Part shown: piece by piece, positions 36,666 through 45,550 of the stretch | How the letters are laid out: each line of letters starts with the position of its first letter | Position numbering within the stretch: the first letter of the stretch is position 1 | From: Pseudomonas sp. PDM18 | GTDB taxonomy: Bacteria > Pseudomonadota > Gammaproteobacteria > Pseudomonadales > Pseudomonadaceae | Direction: 5' to 3' | NCBI RefSeq assembly: GCF_014852585.1 | Contig: NZ_JACVBX010000015.1 | Span: forward strand, 1 to 64,000 | DNA length: 64,000 nucleotides | Position numbers and translations under genes: made by a program | The notes under the pieces: generated by a model | What the model was told of the DNA's origin: nothing | The model's input: the letters and a program-made list of their open reading frames with translations, nothing else | The model's database searches: none

Positions 36666-38150
36666 TTATTGCTGATGCAGCTTCCACGCATCCCCGTGGG
36701 GAGCGGTGCCCTTGTCGTACGGGCGGAACAGGGTCATGTAGGCCAGGCCCAGGACGATCACGACTCCACCCACCAGGATGATCCCGTAGTTCAGGTACCA
36801 GGGCGCATCCGGCGTGCGGGGCCAGGACATGTTGATGATCGCCAGCACGCCGTAGGTCAACGCCAGGATGTTCACGATCCAGCCCCAGTTGCCCAGGGTG
36901 AACGCGCCGCTTGGCTTCCAGCCGCGCACACGGGCGAACAGGGCGCCGCTGACGATCATCTGGAACGACAGGTAAATACCGATGGCGGCGAAGCTCACCA
37001 CCATGGCGATGGCGTTCTGCAGGTAGAAGCCGGCGCAGACGATCACCGACGGGATCACGCCGCAGGCGATCAGCGCAGCCACTGGCACGTGGGTATTGGG
37101 CGACAGGCGCTTGAGCAGGCCGCTGCCCATCACCATCTCGTCGCGGGCATAGGAGTACAGCAGGCGGCTGGCGGCGGCCTGCAGGCTGAGCACGCAGGAG
37201 ACGAACGAGACGATGATCACCGCCATCACCAGGCGCGCGCCGGTCACGCCGAAGGCGTTGTCGAGGATGGTGGTCATAGGATCTTTGTCCGCGCCGGAGA
37301 TAACGGCCTGCATATCCGGTACCGCGAGGATCAGCGCCAGGGCGGCGAAGATGGCCGCGCCACCGCCGATCCAGATGGTCATGCGCATGGCCTTGGGAAT
37401 GCGGCGGCTGGGGTTCGGGGTTTCCTCGGCGACGTCACCGCAGGCCTCGAAGCCGTAGTAGAGGAACATGCCGGCCAGCGAGGCGGTGAGGAACGCCGGC
37501 CAGTAGCTGCCGTCGATGCGGATGTCGAAGGTGTTGAACAGCACCGAGAGCGGCTGGTGGCGTTCGAAGATCAGCAGGTAAGTGCCGATCACCAGTGCGC
37601 CGAGCAGCTCGCAGATGAAGCCGAACATCGCCACGCGGGCCAGCAGCTTGGTGCCGGAGAGGTTGAGCAGGGTGGCGATCACCGTCAGCGCCAGGGCGAC
37701 GAAGGTGTTGGTCACCGGCGTCGATTCGAAGCCGAGCAGCGTGGCGATATACGGGCCGGCGCCCAGGGCCACGGCGGCGATGGTCACGCACAGCGACACC
37801 GAGTAGATCCAGCCGACCATCCAGGCCCAGCGCTTGCCCACCAGTCGACGTGCCCAGGGATAGACACCGCCGGAGATGGGGAACTGCGAGACGACCTCGC
37901 AGAAGATCAGGCACACCAGCAGTTGCCCGATGCCCACCAGCAGGTAGGACCAGAACATCGGCGGGCCGCCCGCGGCCAGGCACAGGCCGAACAGGGTATA
38001 CACGCCGACCACCGGCGAGAGGTAGGTGAAGCCCAGGGCGAAGTTCTGCCAGAGGGTCATGCTGCGTTCGAAATTGGAGGTGTAGCCCAGCGCGCGGAGT
38101 TGCTCCGCGTCGCGGTCCAGGGCGGCGCCTGGCTGGATCGAGCTGTTCAT
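36666..38150 (-). CDS. APC-superfamily amino acid/amine permease
   Basis: A 494-residue, 12-helix permease. FALGFTYLSPVVGVYTLFGLCLAAGGP (TM1) and VVSQFPISGGVYPWARRLVGKRWAW are typical of the BAT1/GABA-permease branch of APC. It lies 130 bp downstream of, and in the same direction as, the PuuC/KauB-type dehydrogenase gene, so the substrate is likely an amine or omega-amino acid whose aldehyde is oxidised by that enzyme. Start ATG 38150 (MNSSIQPGAALDRDAEQL), with AGGAC about 9 nt upstream; an in-frame ATG at 38189 is less likely. Confidence 0.85.
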   Translation of the reverse strand: MNSSIQPGAALDRDAEQLRALGYTSNFERSMTLWQNFALGFTYLSPVVGVYTLFGLCLAAGGPPMFWSYLLVGIGQLLVCLIFCEVVSQFPISGGVYPWARRLVGKRWAWMVGWIYSVSLCVTIAAVALGAGPYIATLLGFESTPVTNTFVALALTVIATLLNLSGTKLLARVAMFGFICELLGALVIGTYLLIFERHQPLSVLFNTFDIRIDGSYWPAFLTASLAGMFLYYGFEACGDVAEETPNPSRRIPKAMRMTIWIGGGAAIFAALALILAVPDMQAVISGADKDPMTTILDNAFGVTGARLVMAVIIVSFVSCVLSLQAAASRLLYSYARDEMVMGSGLLKRLSPNTHVPVAALIACGVIPSVIVCAGFYLQNAIAMVVSFAAIGIYLSFQMIVSGALFARVRGWKPSGAFTLGNWGWIVNILALTYGVLAIINMSWPRTPDAPWYLNYGIILVGGVVIVLGLAYMTLFRPYDKGTAPHGDAWKLHQQ

Positions 38151-38207
38151 TGTGGGTGTCCTGTCTGAGGTTTTCGCGTCGGCAGCCAATCAGGTGCAAC
38201 GGAAAGC

Positions 38208-38223
38208 GTTGTTGTTATTGTTC
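38208..38223 (-). promoter_or_regulatory. putative Hfq/Crc motif upstream of the permease gene
   Basis: On the minus strand the leader reads GAACAATAACAACAAC, a run of AAnAAn units, about 60 nt before the permease ATG and between the dehydrogenase and permease genes. It matches the catabolite-activity motif but is farther from the start codon than usual. Confidence 0.35.
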
Positions 38224-38280
38224 GGCGCGCGGGGCAGCCGCGCGCCGTCTTGCTCCAAACCTCTCGTGTTCCGGATCGCG

Positions 38281-39774
38281 TTACAGCTTGATCCAGGTCG
38301 CCTTCAGCTCGGTGTACTTGTCGAAGGCGTGCAGCGACTTGTCACGGCCGTTGCCCGACTGCTTGAAGCCGCCGAAGGGCGCGGTCATGTCGCCGCCGTC
38401 GTACATGTTCACCCACACGCTACCCGCACGCAGGGCGCGGGCGGTGAGATGGGCCTTGGAGATGTCGCGGGTCCAGACCGCCGCCGCCAGCCCGTAGGGA
38501 GTGTCGTTGGCGATGCGGATCGCTTCCTCGGCGTCCTCGAACTCGATGACCGAAAGCACCGGGCCGAAGATTTCCTCGCGGGCGATCCTCATCGCGTTGC
38601 TCACGCCGTCGAACAGGGTCGGCTCAACGTAGGTGCCGCCGGTTTCCTCCAGCACGCGCTTGCCGCCGGTGAGGATCTTCGCGCCTTCGTCCTGGCCGGC
38701 CTGGATGTAGCCCAGCACCTGCTCCAGCTGGCGGCCGTCGACCAGTGCGCCGACGTTGGTTTCCGGGTCCAGCGGGTGACCGGCTTTCCAGCCCTTGAGG
38801 GCCTCGACCACCAGTGGCAGGAACTTCGCCTTGATCGATTTCTGCACCAGCAGGCGCGAGCCGGCGGTGCACACTTCGCCCTGGTTGAAGGCGATGGCCG
38901 CGGCGGCAGATTCGGCGGCGGCCTGCAGGTCTGGCGCGTCCTCGAAGACGATGTTCGGGCTCTTGCCCCCAGCTTCCAGCCAGACGCGCTTCATGTTCGA
39001 TTCGCCGGCATAGACCATCAGTTGCTTGGCGATCTTGGTGGAACCGGTGAACACCGCGGTGTCCACGTCCATGTGCAGCGCCAGGGCTTTGCCGACGGTG
39101 TGGCCGTAGCCCGGCAGCACGTTCAGCACACCGGCGGGAATGCCCGCTTCGATGGCCAGCTGGGCGATGCGAATGGCGGTCAGTGGCGAGCGCTCGGACG
39201 GCTTGAGGATCACCGAGTTGCCGGTGGCCAGCGCCGGGCCGAGTTTCCAGGCGGCCATCATCAGCGGGAAGTTCCACGGCACGATGGCGGCGACCACGCC
39301 CACTGGCTCGCGGGTGACCAGGCCAAGCTGATCGTGGGAGGTGGCGGCCACTTCGTCGTAGACCTTGTCGATGGCCTCGCCACTCCAGCGCAGGGAGTCG
39401 GCGGCGCCCGGGAGGTCGACGTTCAGCGAATCGCCGATGGGCTTGCCCATGTCCAAGGTTTCCAGCAGTGCCAACTCCTCGGCGTGCTCTTCCAGCAGGG
39501 CGGCGAAGCGGATCATCACAGCCTTGCGGGTGGCCGGCGCCTCACGCGACCAGACGCCGGAATCGAAGGTAGCGCGGGCGCTCTGCACTGCGCGCTCGGC
39601 GTCGGCGGCGTCGCAGCTGGCGACTTTGGCCAGCAGGCGACCGTCCACCGGGCTGATGCAGTCGAAGGTTTCGCCGGAGGCGGCGGCAAGGTACTCGCCC
39701 TGGATGAAGGCGCGGCCTTCGATCTTCAGGGCCTTGGCGCGGGCTTCCCATTCGGCGCGGGTTGGCTGGCTCAT
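38281..39774 (-). CDS. NAD(P)-dependent aldehyde dehydrogenase (PuuC/KauB type)
   Basis: A 497-residue aldehyde dehydrogenase close to gamma-glutamyl-gamma-aminobutyraldehyde / omega-aminoaldehyde dehydrogenases. PWNFPLMMAAWKLGPALATGN, FTGSTKIAKQLM (NAD site), EAGGKSPNIVF (catalytic Glu, about 268) and NQGEVCTAGSRLLV (catalytic Cys, about 302) are present. The housekeeping kauB of P. aeruginosa looks very similar in my memory, so this could be that gene or a paralogue. Start ATG 39774 with GAGGAG about 10 nt upstream. It is divergent from a GntR-type regulator (217 bp). Confidence 0.87.
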   Translation of the reverse strand: MSQPTRAEWEARAKALKIEGRAFIQGEYLAAASGETFDCISPVDGRLLAKVASCDAADAERAVQSARATFDSGVWSREAPATRKAVMIRFAALLEEHAEELALLETLDMGKPIGDSLNVDLPGAADSLRWSGEAIDKVYDEVAATSHDQLGLVTREPVGVVAAIVPWNFPLMMAAWKLGPALATGNSVILKPSERSPLTAIRIAQLAIEAGIPAGVLNVLPGYGHTVGKALALHMDVDTAVFTGSTKIAKQLMVYAGESNMKRVWLEAGGKSPNIVFEDAPDLQAAAESAAAAIAFNQGEVCTAGSRLLVQKSIKAKFLPLVVEALKGWKAGHPLDPETNVGALVDGRQLEQVLGYIQAGQDEGAKILTGGKRVLEETGGTYVEPTLFDGVSNAMRIAREEIFGPVLSVIEFEDAEEAIRIANDTPYGLAAAVWTRDISKAHLTARALRAGSVWVNMYDGGDMTAPFGGFKQSGNGRDKSLHAFDKYTELKATWIKL

Positions 39775-39991
39775 GCGTATCGCTCCTCGTTCTTGCTGTT
39801 GTTGGCGGAGACGGCCTGCGGACCGTCGCTGGCAAATACATTTGAAACCATATCTTATGTTTTTGCGCTTGCCAATACGGGGCGAAAAATGTGTGTTCCA
39901 ACGGGGTTTTCACCGCAAAAGACCTTGCCGTAAGTGCGGAAAGCGATTTAAAAATATGGAGACATAGTTTTTCGAGAAGCCTTAACCGGGC

Positions 39992-40816
39992 TTGCCGATA
40001 GACTTCGTCACTCCTACCGAAGAGGAATATTCCGCGCAGGAAGCGTCCGCGCTCCGCGCATTGCTGCCTATGAATGAATTCAGGAAAGTCCGCCCCGCCA
40101 GTTTCATGCGCCTGCGCCAGGAAGGGCGCACCGAGGAGGTCGCGCGCCGGCTGGTGGAAATGGTCGATCTCGGGCTTTACGCCGAAGGCGAACAACTGCC
40201 CAGCGAAAACGAGCTGGCGATGCAGTTCGGCGTCGCCACCGTGACCCTGCGCGATGCCCTGGCGGAACTGCGCGAACGTGGCGTGATCGAGACCCGGCGC
40301 GGGCGCAACGGAGGAAGTTTCGTCTGCTCGCCGCAGCACACCTCCGAGGACGCGCTGTTGGGGCAGTTGCGCCAGATGAGTGCACTGGAGCTTCGTGATC
40401 TGGGCGACGAACACGTCGCTATCGCCGGTGCCGCTGCACGCCTGGCGGCCCAACGTTCGACATCCGATGAGCAAGCGCGCATCGCCCAGTACCTCGATGC
40501 GTTGGCGACCGCCACTACCCGGCAGGAGCAGCGTCGCGCCGATGCACGCTTCCATATCGAGATCGCCGTTGCCGCCCAGTCCGTGCGCCTGACTCACGCA
40601 GAGACGCGCCTGCAGGCGGAGATCGGCGAATGGCTGTGGCTGCCGGTGGAAGGCTTCCCTGGTGCGGCGATCATCGTGCAGGAACACCGCGCCATTCTCG
40701 AGGCGATCAGCGCCGGCGACTCGAACCTGGCCGGTGCGCTGGCCGAAGCCCATGTCACTCGTGGTATCAAGCGGCTGATCAACCTGCGCCTGAGTCTGCT
40801 GGCCGACGACGGCTGA
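39992..40816 (+). CDS. FadR/GntR-family (FCD) transcriptional regulator
   Basis: A 274-residue regulator from TTG 39992, or 248 residues from ATG 40070 (MNEFRKVRP). The winged helix (about 48-110 from the TTG; YAEGEQLPSENELAMQFGVATVTLRDALAELRERGVIETRRGRNGG) is followed by an FCD-like helical domain with conserved His residues (RADARFHIEIA, QEHRAILEAI). Divergent from the aldehyde dehydrogenase, it probably controls the dehydrogenase-permease pair. Neither start has a strong Shine-Dalgarno, so the N-terminus is uncertain. Confidence 0.8.
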   Translation: MPIDFVTPTEEEYSAQEASALRALLPMNEFRKVRPASFMRLRQEGRTEEVARRLVEMVDLGLYAEGEQLPSENELAMQFGVATVTLRDALAELRERGVIETRRGRNGGSFVCSPQHTSEDALLGQLRQMSALELRDLGDEHVAIAGAAARLAAQRSTSDEQARIAQYLDALATATTRQEQRRADARFHIEIAVAAQSVRLTHAETRLQAEIGEWLWLPVEGFPGAAIIVQEHRAILEAISAGDSNLAGALAEAHVTRGIKRLINLRLSLLADDG

Positions 40817-40946
40817 CTGGCACAACGCTTGCTGCTTTCCCTGCGCGGTCAAGCGGACGCACAGAGTGATTTACCGATACGACCTTGCGAGCCCCTCTGG
40901 CTCGCCCCTGAGCAAGCACAACGACAGGAACAGCGAGGCCCCGGTC

Positions 40947-41702
40947 ATGTCCAGCCAACAACCCACGGATGAACTCCAGCGCTGCGCCCAGCGCATCGAC
41001 GCTTCCATCCGTAACGTTTTCCAGCGCCTTGACGAGCTGGCCGGCGATGTCGTGGCGATCTGGCGCACGCTGGCGGAGGAGGGTAAACGCCCGTCCTCGA
41101 AGGACCTAGGCGCGCTGCGCCCGCGCATCCAGCACGACCTCACCGATGACGGCACGCGCCTGCACGGCACCGGCGTGGTAATCGAGCCAGGCGAGCTGGC
41201 GGACCAGGAAATGTATCTGGAGTGGTGGTACCACGGCCGCGGCGACAAGGTCGTGCCCATGAGCCTGAACTTCAACCGGCGCAGTGAGAGCTTCTACAAC
41301 TACCTCAACATGCCATGGTTCTCCCGCCCGCGTGCCAGTGGCCAACCCTCGGTCGTCGGGCCCTTCGTCGACCTCTATGGCACCGACCTGTACATCCTCG
41401 CCTTCTCCGTGCCGATCCAGGTGGACGGGCGCTTCATCGGCGTGGCTGCCGCCGACATCGCGTTGCACGAGTTCGAGGGTGTGCTGCTGGGCAGTCTGAT
41501 GCAGATGGGCCATGAGGCCTTGGTGGTAAACGGCGAAGGACGGGTTGTCGCAGCCAATACAGCCAACTGGTTCAGCGGCGATCTCGCCCGGCGCACGCTG
41601 GGGCGTGATGCGCAGGGGCGCGAGCGGGAGCTGGCTGCGTCCTTCTCGCACTGGGCGGTCATTGAGCGACCACTGAACCGCCGCCTCGCCGGCGCTGCCT
41701 GA
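40947..41702 (+). CDS. soluble Cache (PDC)-domain protein
   Basis: A 251-residue protein with a helical N-terminus (about 1-60) and a Cache/PDC sensor domain (about 75-215; PWFSRPRASGQPSVVGPFVDLYGTDLYILAFSVPI and GVAAADIALHEFE are typical of dCache strands). No signal peptide, membrane helix or output domain is visible, which is unusual because Cache domains normally sit in transmembrane receptors. Its place after the regulator of an amine/aldehyde cluster suggests ligand sensing or sequestration. Start ATG 40947 (GAGG upstream); a GTG at 40866 would add 27 residues. Confidence 0.65.
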   Translation: MSSQQPTDELQRCAQRIDASIRNVFQRLDELAGDVVAIWRTLAEEGKRPSSKDLGALRPRIQHDLTDDGTRLHGTGVVIEPGELADQEMYLEWWYHGRGDKVVPMSLNFNRRSESFYNYLNMPWFSRPRASGQPSVVGPFVDLYGTDLYILAFSVPIQVDGRFIGVAAADIALHEFEGVLLGSLMQMGHEALVVNGEGRVVAANTANWFSGDLARRTLGRDAQGRERELAASFSHWAVIERPLNRRLAGAA

Positions 41703-41763
41703 GGCTGCCAAACGCTGCGTAAACGGCTAGGCTAGTGCGGTTCCCTCATCGACGGATACCGCC

Positions 41764-42435
41764 ATGAGCCAGTTGCTCGACACCCTCCCCGACTTCGAAC
41801 CCCTGAGTGCAGTGGATGCCCGCGTTCTCGGGTGCCTGATCGAAAAGCAGCTCACCACCCCCGAAGCCTACCCGCTGACCCTCAACGCCCTGGTCACCGC
41901 GTGCAACCAGAAGACCAGTCGCGACCCGGTGATGAACCTCACCCCCGGCCAGGTCGGCCAATCCCTGCGCCATCTGGAAGGTCGCGAGATGACCCGCCTG
42001 GTCATGGGCAGCCGCGCCGACCGCTGGGAGCAGCGGCTGGACAAAGCGCTGGAACTGGTCAAGCCACAGGTCATTCTGCTGGGCCTGCTGTTCCTGCGTG
42101 GCCCGCAGACCCTCAACGAACTGCTCACTCGCAGCCAGCGCATGCACGACTTCGATGACACAGAAGAAGTCCGCCACCAGCTTGAGCGCCTCGCCGGCCG
42201 TGGCATGGCCGTGCAGCTGGAGCGCCATGCCGGCCAGCGCGAAGATCGCTACATGCATCTGCTGGGCACCGAGGAAGACCGCGAGGCTGCTATCGCTGCC
42301 AGCGGTAGCCGCGTCTCCAGCGAACGCAGTGACGGCGGCGGGCATGACGAGGGGCGTCTGGTCGAGCTGGAAGGCCGTATAGCGGCTCTCGAAGAACGGC
42401 TCGCGCTGCTGGAGATGGGCATCTCCCGAGACTGA
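41764..42435 (+). CDS. yceH: YceH-family protein (DUF480)
   Basis: A 223-residue member of the conserved YceH family: [43 protein letters not shown] (about 14-56) is the signature, followed by two winged-helix-like repeats and a C-terminal coiled-coil ([18 protein letters not shown]). Function unknown. Start ATG 41764. It is transcribed toward the small gene at 42549. Confidence 0.92.
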   Translation: MSQLLDTLPDFEPLSAVDARVLGCLIEKQLTTPEAYPLTLNALVTACNQKTSRDPVMNLTPGQVGQSLRHLEGREMTRLVMGSRADRWEQRLDKALELVKPQVILLGLLFLRGPQTLNELLTRSQRMHDFDDTEEVRHQLERLAGRGMAVQLERHAGQREDRYMHLLGTEEDREAAIAASGSRVSSERSDGGGHDEGRLVELEGRIAALEERLALLEMGISRD

Positions 42436-42548
42436 TCCGGCAGTTTCTCCAGACAGGCCGACCAAGGTCGGCCTACTTGCCTGCTAATGCAGCGTTAATA
42501 TTGGCCTTCGATAGTCATGCTTGCCCCCGCTTCACCCCGGAGTACCCG

Positions 42549-42851
42549 ATGAGTCGCAAACCCTCCCAGGCCCAGCTGAAAGCCGTGCTCAGTCAGCTCA
42601 CGGAAACCGACTTCAAATCTATCGGCGACCTTACCGGCCCACGCGAAGCGAACCTGTTCGCGATCCGCGAACTGTTCCGCCAAGGGTTGATCAAGGGCGT
42701 GCTGATCGACGACCCCTTCGGCGCCGAAGACGAGGACGGCCCTCTGCTATGCAACGCGGAGCGGTTGCGCTTGCGCAAGCCATGCGTGGAAGTGGTGATG
42801 GAGGAACAGGCCGAACCGCTGATGCCACGGCTGGGATTCCTGACGCTCTAG
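42549..42851 (+). CDS. small hypothetical protein (100 aa)
   Basis: A 100-residue acidic protein (MSRKPSQAQLKAVLSQLTE...LMPRLGFLTL) with no recognised domain. Codon use is chromosomal. The start is ATG 42549, chosen because residues before it are not host-like and the stretch 42450-42548 looks intergenic. It is the last host gene before the prophage. Confidence 0.65.
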   Translation: MSRKPSQAQLKAVLSQLTETDFKSIGDLTGPREANLFAIRELFRQGLIKGVLIDDPFGAEDEDGPLLCNAERLRLRKPCVEVVMEEQAEPLMPRLGFLTL

Positions 42852-42866
42852 GCAAATCTCGGGCAA

Positions 42867-42906
42867 GAAAAAAGGCGCTGGGCTTGAGGCTCAGCGCCTT
42901 TTTTCT
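42867..42906. terminator. bidirectional terminator, probably the original ssrA terminator
   Basis: GAAAAAAGGCGCTG-ggcttgagg-CTCAGCGCCTTTTTTC. It follows the small hypothetical gene and lies next to the displaced copy of the ssrA 3' end, so before prophage insertion it would also have terminated ssrA on the minus strand. Confidence 0.88.
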
Positions 42907-42911
42907 TTGGA

Positions 42912-42935
42912 TTTGGTGGGCCGGGGGGATTTGAA
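42912..42935. repeat. attachment-site remnant: displaced ssrA 3' end
   Basis: TTTGGTGG-GCCGGGGGGATTTGAA matches the ssrA 3' end at 61475-61498 except for one missing A after TTTGGTGG. The longest exact match is 16 bp (42920-42935 versus 61483-61498). It abuts the terminator at 42867-42906. Confidence 0.8.
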
Positions 42936-42991
42936 ACCGCGTCTACCCCTGTAGCGGCGCCGCTTTAAGGCTCAAGGCTGCCATAAGGCTG

Positions 42992-43831
42992 TCATTCTGT
43001 AGAGTCCAGGCACTCCAAGGCAGACAGAGCTTCGTTGACTGGCACATTCCACTGCATAGGCCCCAAATCGTCTTCAACTATGTAGTTTGCAATAACACTC
43101 TCATCGATTCTAATACGAGATAGGGGGAGTCTATTCATAAACAGAATGGCAGCAGCGAATGTATTGACTCCAGACTGGAGGACTAACATTCCTTCTGGTC
43201 CCCCATTCTTAGGGTAGAAGTTATGCCCGTGCCTGCAATTTATGATGATGCAGCGTTGATTGATAACTAATAGGTCAAATTGGTGAATGCGCTTTATCCG
43301 ATTCTCGACGTAATACTGAGTGATTACGCTAAGTAGTAAACTTAAATCTGCATAGGTGGTATTGGAGAATATCACGCCGTTGATGGTTTGCGTTTGTTTT
43401 GGCTCTCCATTACGTGAGCGTTTAAGTTTTTTGACGCTTGTTATTTGCTTTAGTGCTCTTTCAATTTCGTCTTTTGAAATTAGATCCGGTTTTACCTCAA
43501 TTGCGAAGTCAGCGCCATCTGCTAGCAGCACCGAAAAGTGATTTCCTTCGCTGACTGTATGAGGATGTTCCGGGTTGAGAACGACGCAATCAATCGATGC
43601 ACTACGCCCACCGAATGAGTCTATAATGTTCCCCTTCGCAATCCTGAAAGGAAACGGGAAATATTTGGCGATGAGAGCGTGGACCGCTGCCTCTCTCCGA
43701 TCTGCAACTTCCTGAGGCGTGCCTCTTCCTTCTATGCTTGCTTTGGCGAACTTGTTACTGAGTTCTTCGGACTCCAGCTGGAGCAGTTTCATTAGGTCGG
43801 ACACGCCCAGATCCTTCTTTTGCATTGTCAT
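42992..43831 (-). CDS. DUF6602-like protein with a nuclease-type (PD-(D/E)xK-like) motif
   Basis: A 279-residue protein. The segment FRIAKGNIIDSFGGRSASIDCVVLN ... ADFAIEVKPDLISKDEIERAL (about 62-125) shows the D-x(n)-ExK spacing of PD-(D/E)xK folds and the layout I recall for DUF6602. The C-terminal half is aliphatic. Its first 77 nt overlap the int end; ATG 43825 has GGA 7 nt upstream and may be the true start. GC is clearly below the flanks. It lies between int and the attachment site, the usual place for phage cargo; a defence or exclusion role is possible but unproven. Confidence 0.6.
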   Translation of the reverse strand: MTMQKKDLGVSDLMKLLQLESEELSNKFAKASIEGRGTPQEVADRREAAVHALIAKYFPFPFRIAKGNIIDSFGGRSASIDCVVLNPEHPHTVSEGNHFSVLLADGADFAIEVKPDLISKDEIERALKQITSVKKLKRSRNGEPKQTQTINGVIFSNTTYADLSLLLSVITQYYVENRIKRIHQFDLLVINQRCIIINCRHGHNFYPKNGGPEGMLVLQSGVNTFAAAILFMNRLPLSRIRIDESVIANYIVEDDLGPMQWNVPVNEALSALECLDSTE

Positions 43832-44966
43832 TCCACATTAGCTCGGCACGCGAGCCTGCGTCCATATCAGCGGCAGGCATCCATTTTCCATAAACTCTGG
43901 CAATCATGGTCCAGTCGCTGTGCCCCATCTGCTGCGCCACCCACATCGGATGTTCGCCAGCAGAAAGCATCATCGAGGCGTAGGTGTGGCGCGTCTGGTA
44001 GGGGCGGCGATAGCGCACCCCGGCGCGCTTCAATGCATACTGCCACAGAGTTTTCCTGATCGGGCCGTCGCCTGCCCAGCGCTCTCCGGTTCGCGGGTTC
44101 TGGAAGACTTCCTGGTGCGCCAGATAGGTGAACGCCTTCTGCGCCTGCAGCGCCTCCAGGGCAGGGCCGAGCAGCTTGACGCTTCGCCTGCTCGAGGTAG
44201 TCTTGGTCACCTCTGCTTTCCCTTTTGCCGCCTGCGTAATAGCGCGCATCACATGCACTTCACCGCGCAGCCAGTCGACATCTCCCCACTCCAGGCCCAC
44301 CAGCTCGCTGGTGCGCATCCCCGACCATAGGGCGAACTGCACCAGGTTCCGACCCTGTCCATCCATCGCGGCCAGAATCGCCTGCTGTTCCTCAGGGGAG
44401 AACGGGTCGACGTCGTCGTCCTTCACCTCCTCCTTCCGACTGTAGGTCCACCCTGCCAGCGGGTTGCTATCGATCAGTTCCTCCTCGACGGCATCGCTCA
44501 GCGCCGAGCGAAGGCAACTCTGGATGTTCGACAGTGTCTTGTTGCCCACCTCGAGGCCGTCCAGCCAGTCGCGTACCGTCTTCCGCTTCACGTCCACCAC
44601 CAGCAGCTTGCCGAGCCCGGGGATCAGTCGGTGCTCGACGATTTTCCTGTAGCCCTCGAACGTGCTGCTGGAGACGTGCTTGCGCTTCGACTCGAGCCAA
44701 CGCCCGAGGAAGCCGCTCACTGTCTCCCTGGAGGCCTCAGGCGCGAACTTAGCTGCGCGCGCTGATCCTGGGAAGGTCACGGAGTAATCGAAGGTGCCGT
44801 TGGCGATCGCGTGCTCGATCGCCGCCTTGTGCTGCTCGGCTCGCTTTAAATTAGTGGTTGTGGGCTTGAGCGCGATCCTTTTCCGACAACGGACGCCCCG
44901 GTACATGAACGTGATTTCAATACTGGAGTCCGAGACCGCCCTGACTCCCCGCCCATCTCTACCCAT
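43755..44966 (-). CDS. int: phage tyrosine-recombinase integrase
   Basis: A 403-residue lambda-type integrase with an N-terminal arm-binding (DUF3596-like) domain, a core-binding SAM-like domain (about 95-175) and a catalytic domain: the Arg in ALWSGMRTSELVGLEWGDVDW (R I), the HxxR box in RRPYQTRHTYASMMLSAG, and Tyr in ARVYGKWMP. All catalytic residues are present, so it may be active. Start ATG 44966 with AGGGG upstream; it overlaps xis by 121 nt. It should recombine at the ssrA 3' end. Confidence 0.92.
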   Translation of the reverse strand: MGRDGRGVRAVSDSSIEITFMYRGVRCRKRIALKPTTTNLKRAEQHKAAIEHAIANGTFDYSVTFPGSARAAKFAPEASRETVSGFLGRWLESKRKHVSSSTFEGYRKIVEHRLIPGLGKLLVVDVKRKTVRDWLDGLEVGNKTLSNIQSCLRSALSDAVEEELIDSNPLAGWTYSRKEEVKDDDVDPFSPEEQQAILAAMDGQGRNLVQFALWSGMRTSELVGLEWGDVDWLRGEVHVMRAITQAAKGKAEVTKTTSSRRSVKLLGPALEALQAQKAFTYLAHQEVFQNPRTGERWAGDGPIRKTLWQYALKRAGVRYRRPYQTRHTYASMMLSAGEHPMWVAQQMGHSDWTMIARVYGKWMPAADMDAGSRAELMWNDNAKEGSGRVRPNETAPAGVRRTQ

Positions 44967-45121
44967 GATTCGTACCCCTCAACGTCGATCAAGGTTCGCC
45001 CGTCCGGCGCCTTGATCCATATCTCACCGAGCAGCCACACACCGTCGCGGATCTTCGACCTGATGGCGTCCTCGGTATAGCCAGACTCCATGGCGAACTT
45101 CCTGACTGTCATGTAGCGCAT
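44846..45121 (-). CDS. xis: excisionase-like protein
   Basis: A 91-residue protein whose N-terminal half (MTVRKFAMESGYTEDAIRSKIRDGVWLLGEIWIKAPDGRTLIDVEGYESWV) is a winged-helix excisionase pattern, with a basic C-terminal tail. Its 3' part overlaps the int start, a common xis-int arrangement. Start ATG 45121 behind AGGGGTAAC. Confidence 0.75.
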   Translation of the reverse strand: MRYMTVRKFAMESGYTEDAIRSKIRDGVWLLGEIWIKAPDGRTLIDVEGYESWVEMGGESGRSRTPVLKSRSCTGASVVGKGSRSSPQPLI

Positions 45122-45124
45122 GCG

Positions 45125-45550
45125 TTACCCCTGTGCGTGGCGCGCCACGTTTTGCGGGTTGTTCATTTCGTGGCGCTCGACCATCGCCGCCACCTCATCT
45201 AGCAGAGCCTCGACGCCAGCGGCATAGCTCGCCGGCTTGGCCTTAGCCCCCTTCCTCAAGGGCGCGATCACCTCTGCCGCAGCGCCCTGGTGCTCGATCA
45301 TCCCGAGCATCGTGCTCAACAGCTCGGCCGTCTCGATGCGCCCCTGCCTGAACAGCACCTGGTCGATGCGCTGCCCGGCCGGGGCGATCCTGACCGGCAA
45401 GCCTTCCTCAACCACCTCATCCCTTTGCGCGATCAACTGTCGTGCCGCCGGCGCTGGTTTGGCGGCCGCCGTCTGGCGTGCTGGTGCTGGCGGTATTCGT
45501 CTCGCGCGATCAAGGGCTTGTCGTGCGAGTTGTCCGAGAGGCTTAGCCAC
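45125..45550 (-). CDS. phage hypothetical protein
   Basis: 141 residues, Ala-rich, with a basic N-terminus (LARQALDRARRIPPAP) and a helical C-terminal part. No family recognised. Start GTG 45550 behind GGGAGG; it overlaps the upstream gene by 8 nt, consistent with a polycistronic early phage operon. Confidence 0.6.
   Translation of the reverse strand: MAKPLGQLARQALDRARRIPPAPARQTAAAKPAPAARQLIAQRDEVVEEGLPVRIAPAGQRIDQVLFRQGRIETAELLSTMLGMIEHQGAAAEVIAPLRKGAKAKPASYAAGVEALLDEVAAMVERHEMNNPQNVARHAQG

Noticed and set aside
36669-38168. Plus-strand frame of about 500 codons opposite the amino-acid permease
   Set aside because: Gly/His/Asp/Gln-rich shadow of a clear 12-helix permease.
38152-39933. Plus-strand frame of about 590 codons opposite the aldehyde dehydrogenase
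   Set aside because: Antisense shadow; the dehydrogenase has all catalytic motifs.
42970-43006. AAGGCTGTCATT shared with 61376-61387 as part of a longer att repeat
   Set aside because: Distance from the ssrA-derived core differs between the two ends and the flanking sequence does not align; probably chance.
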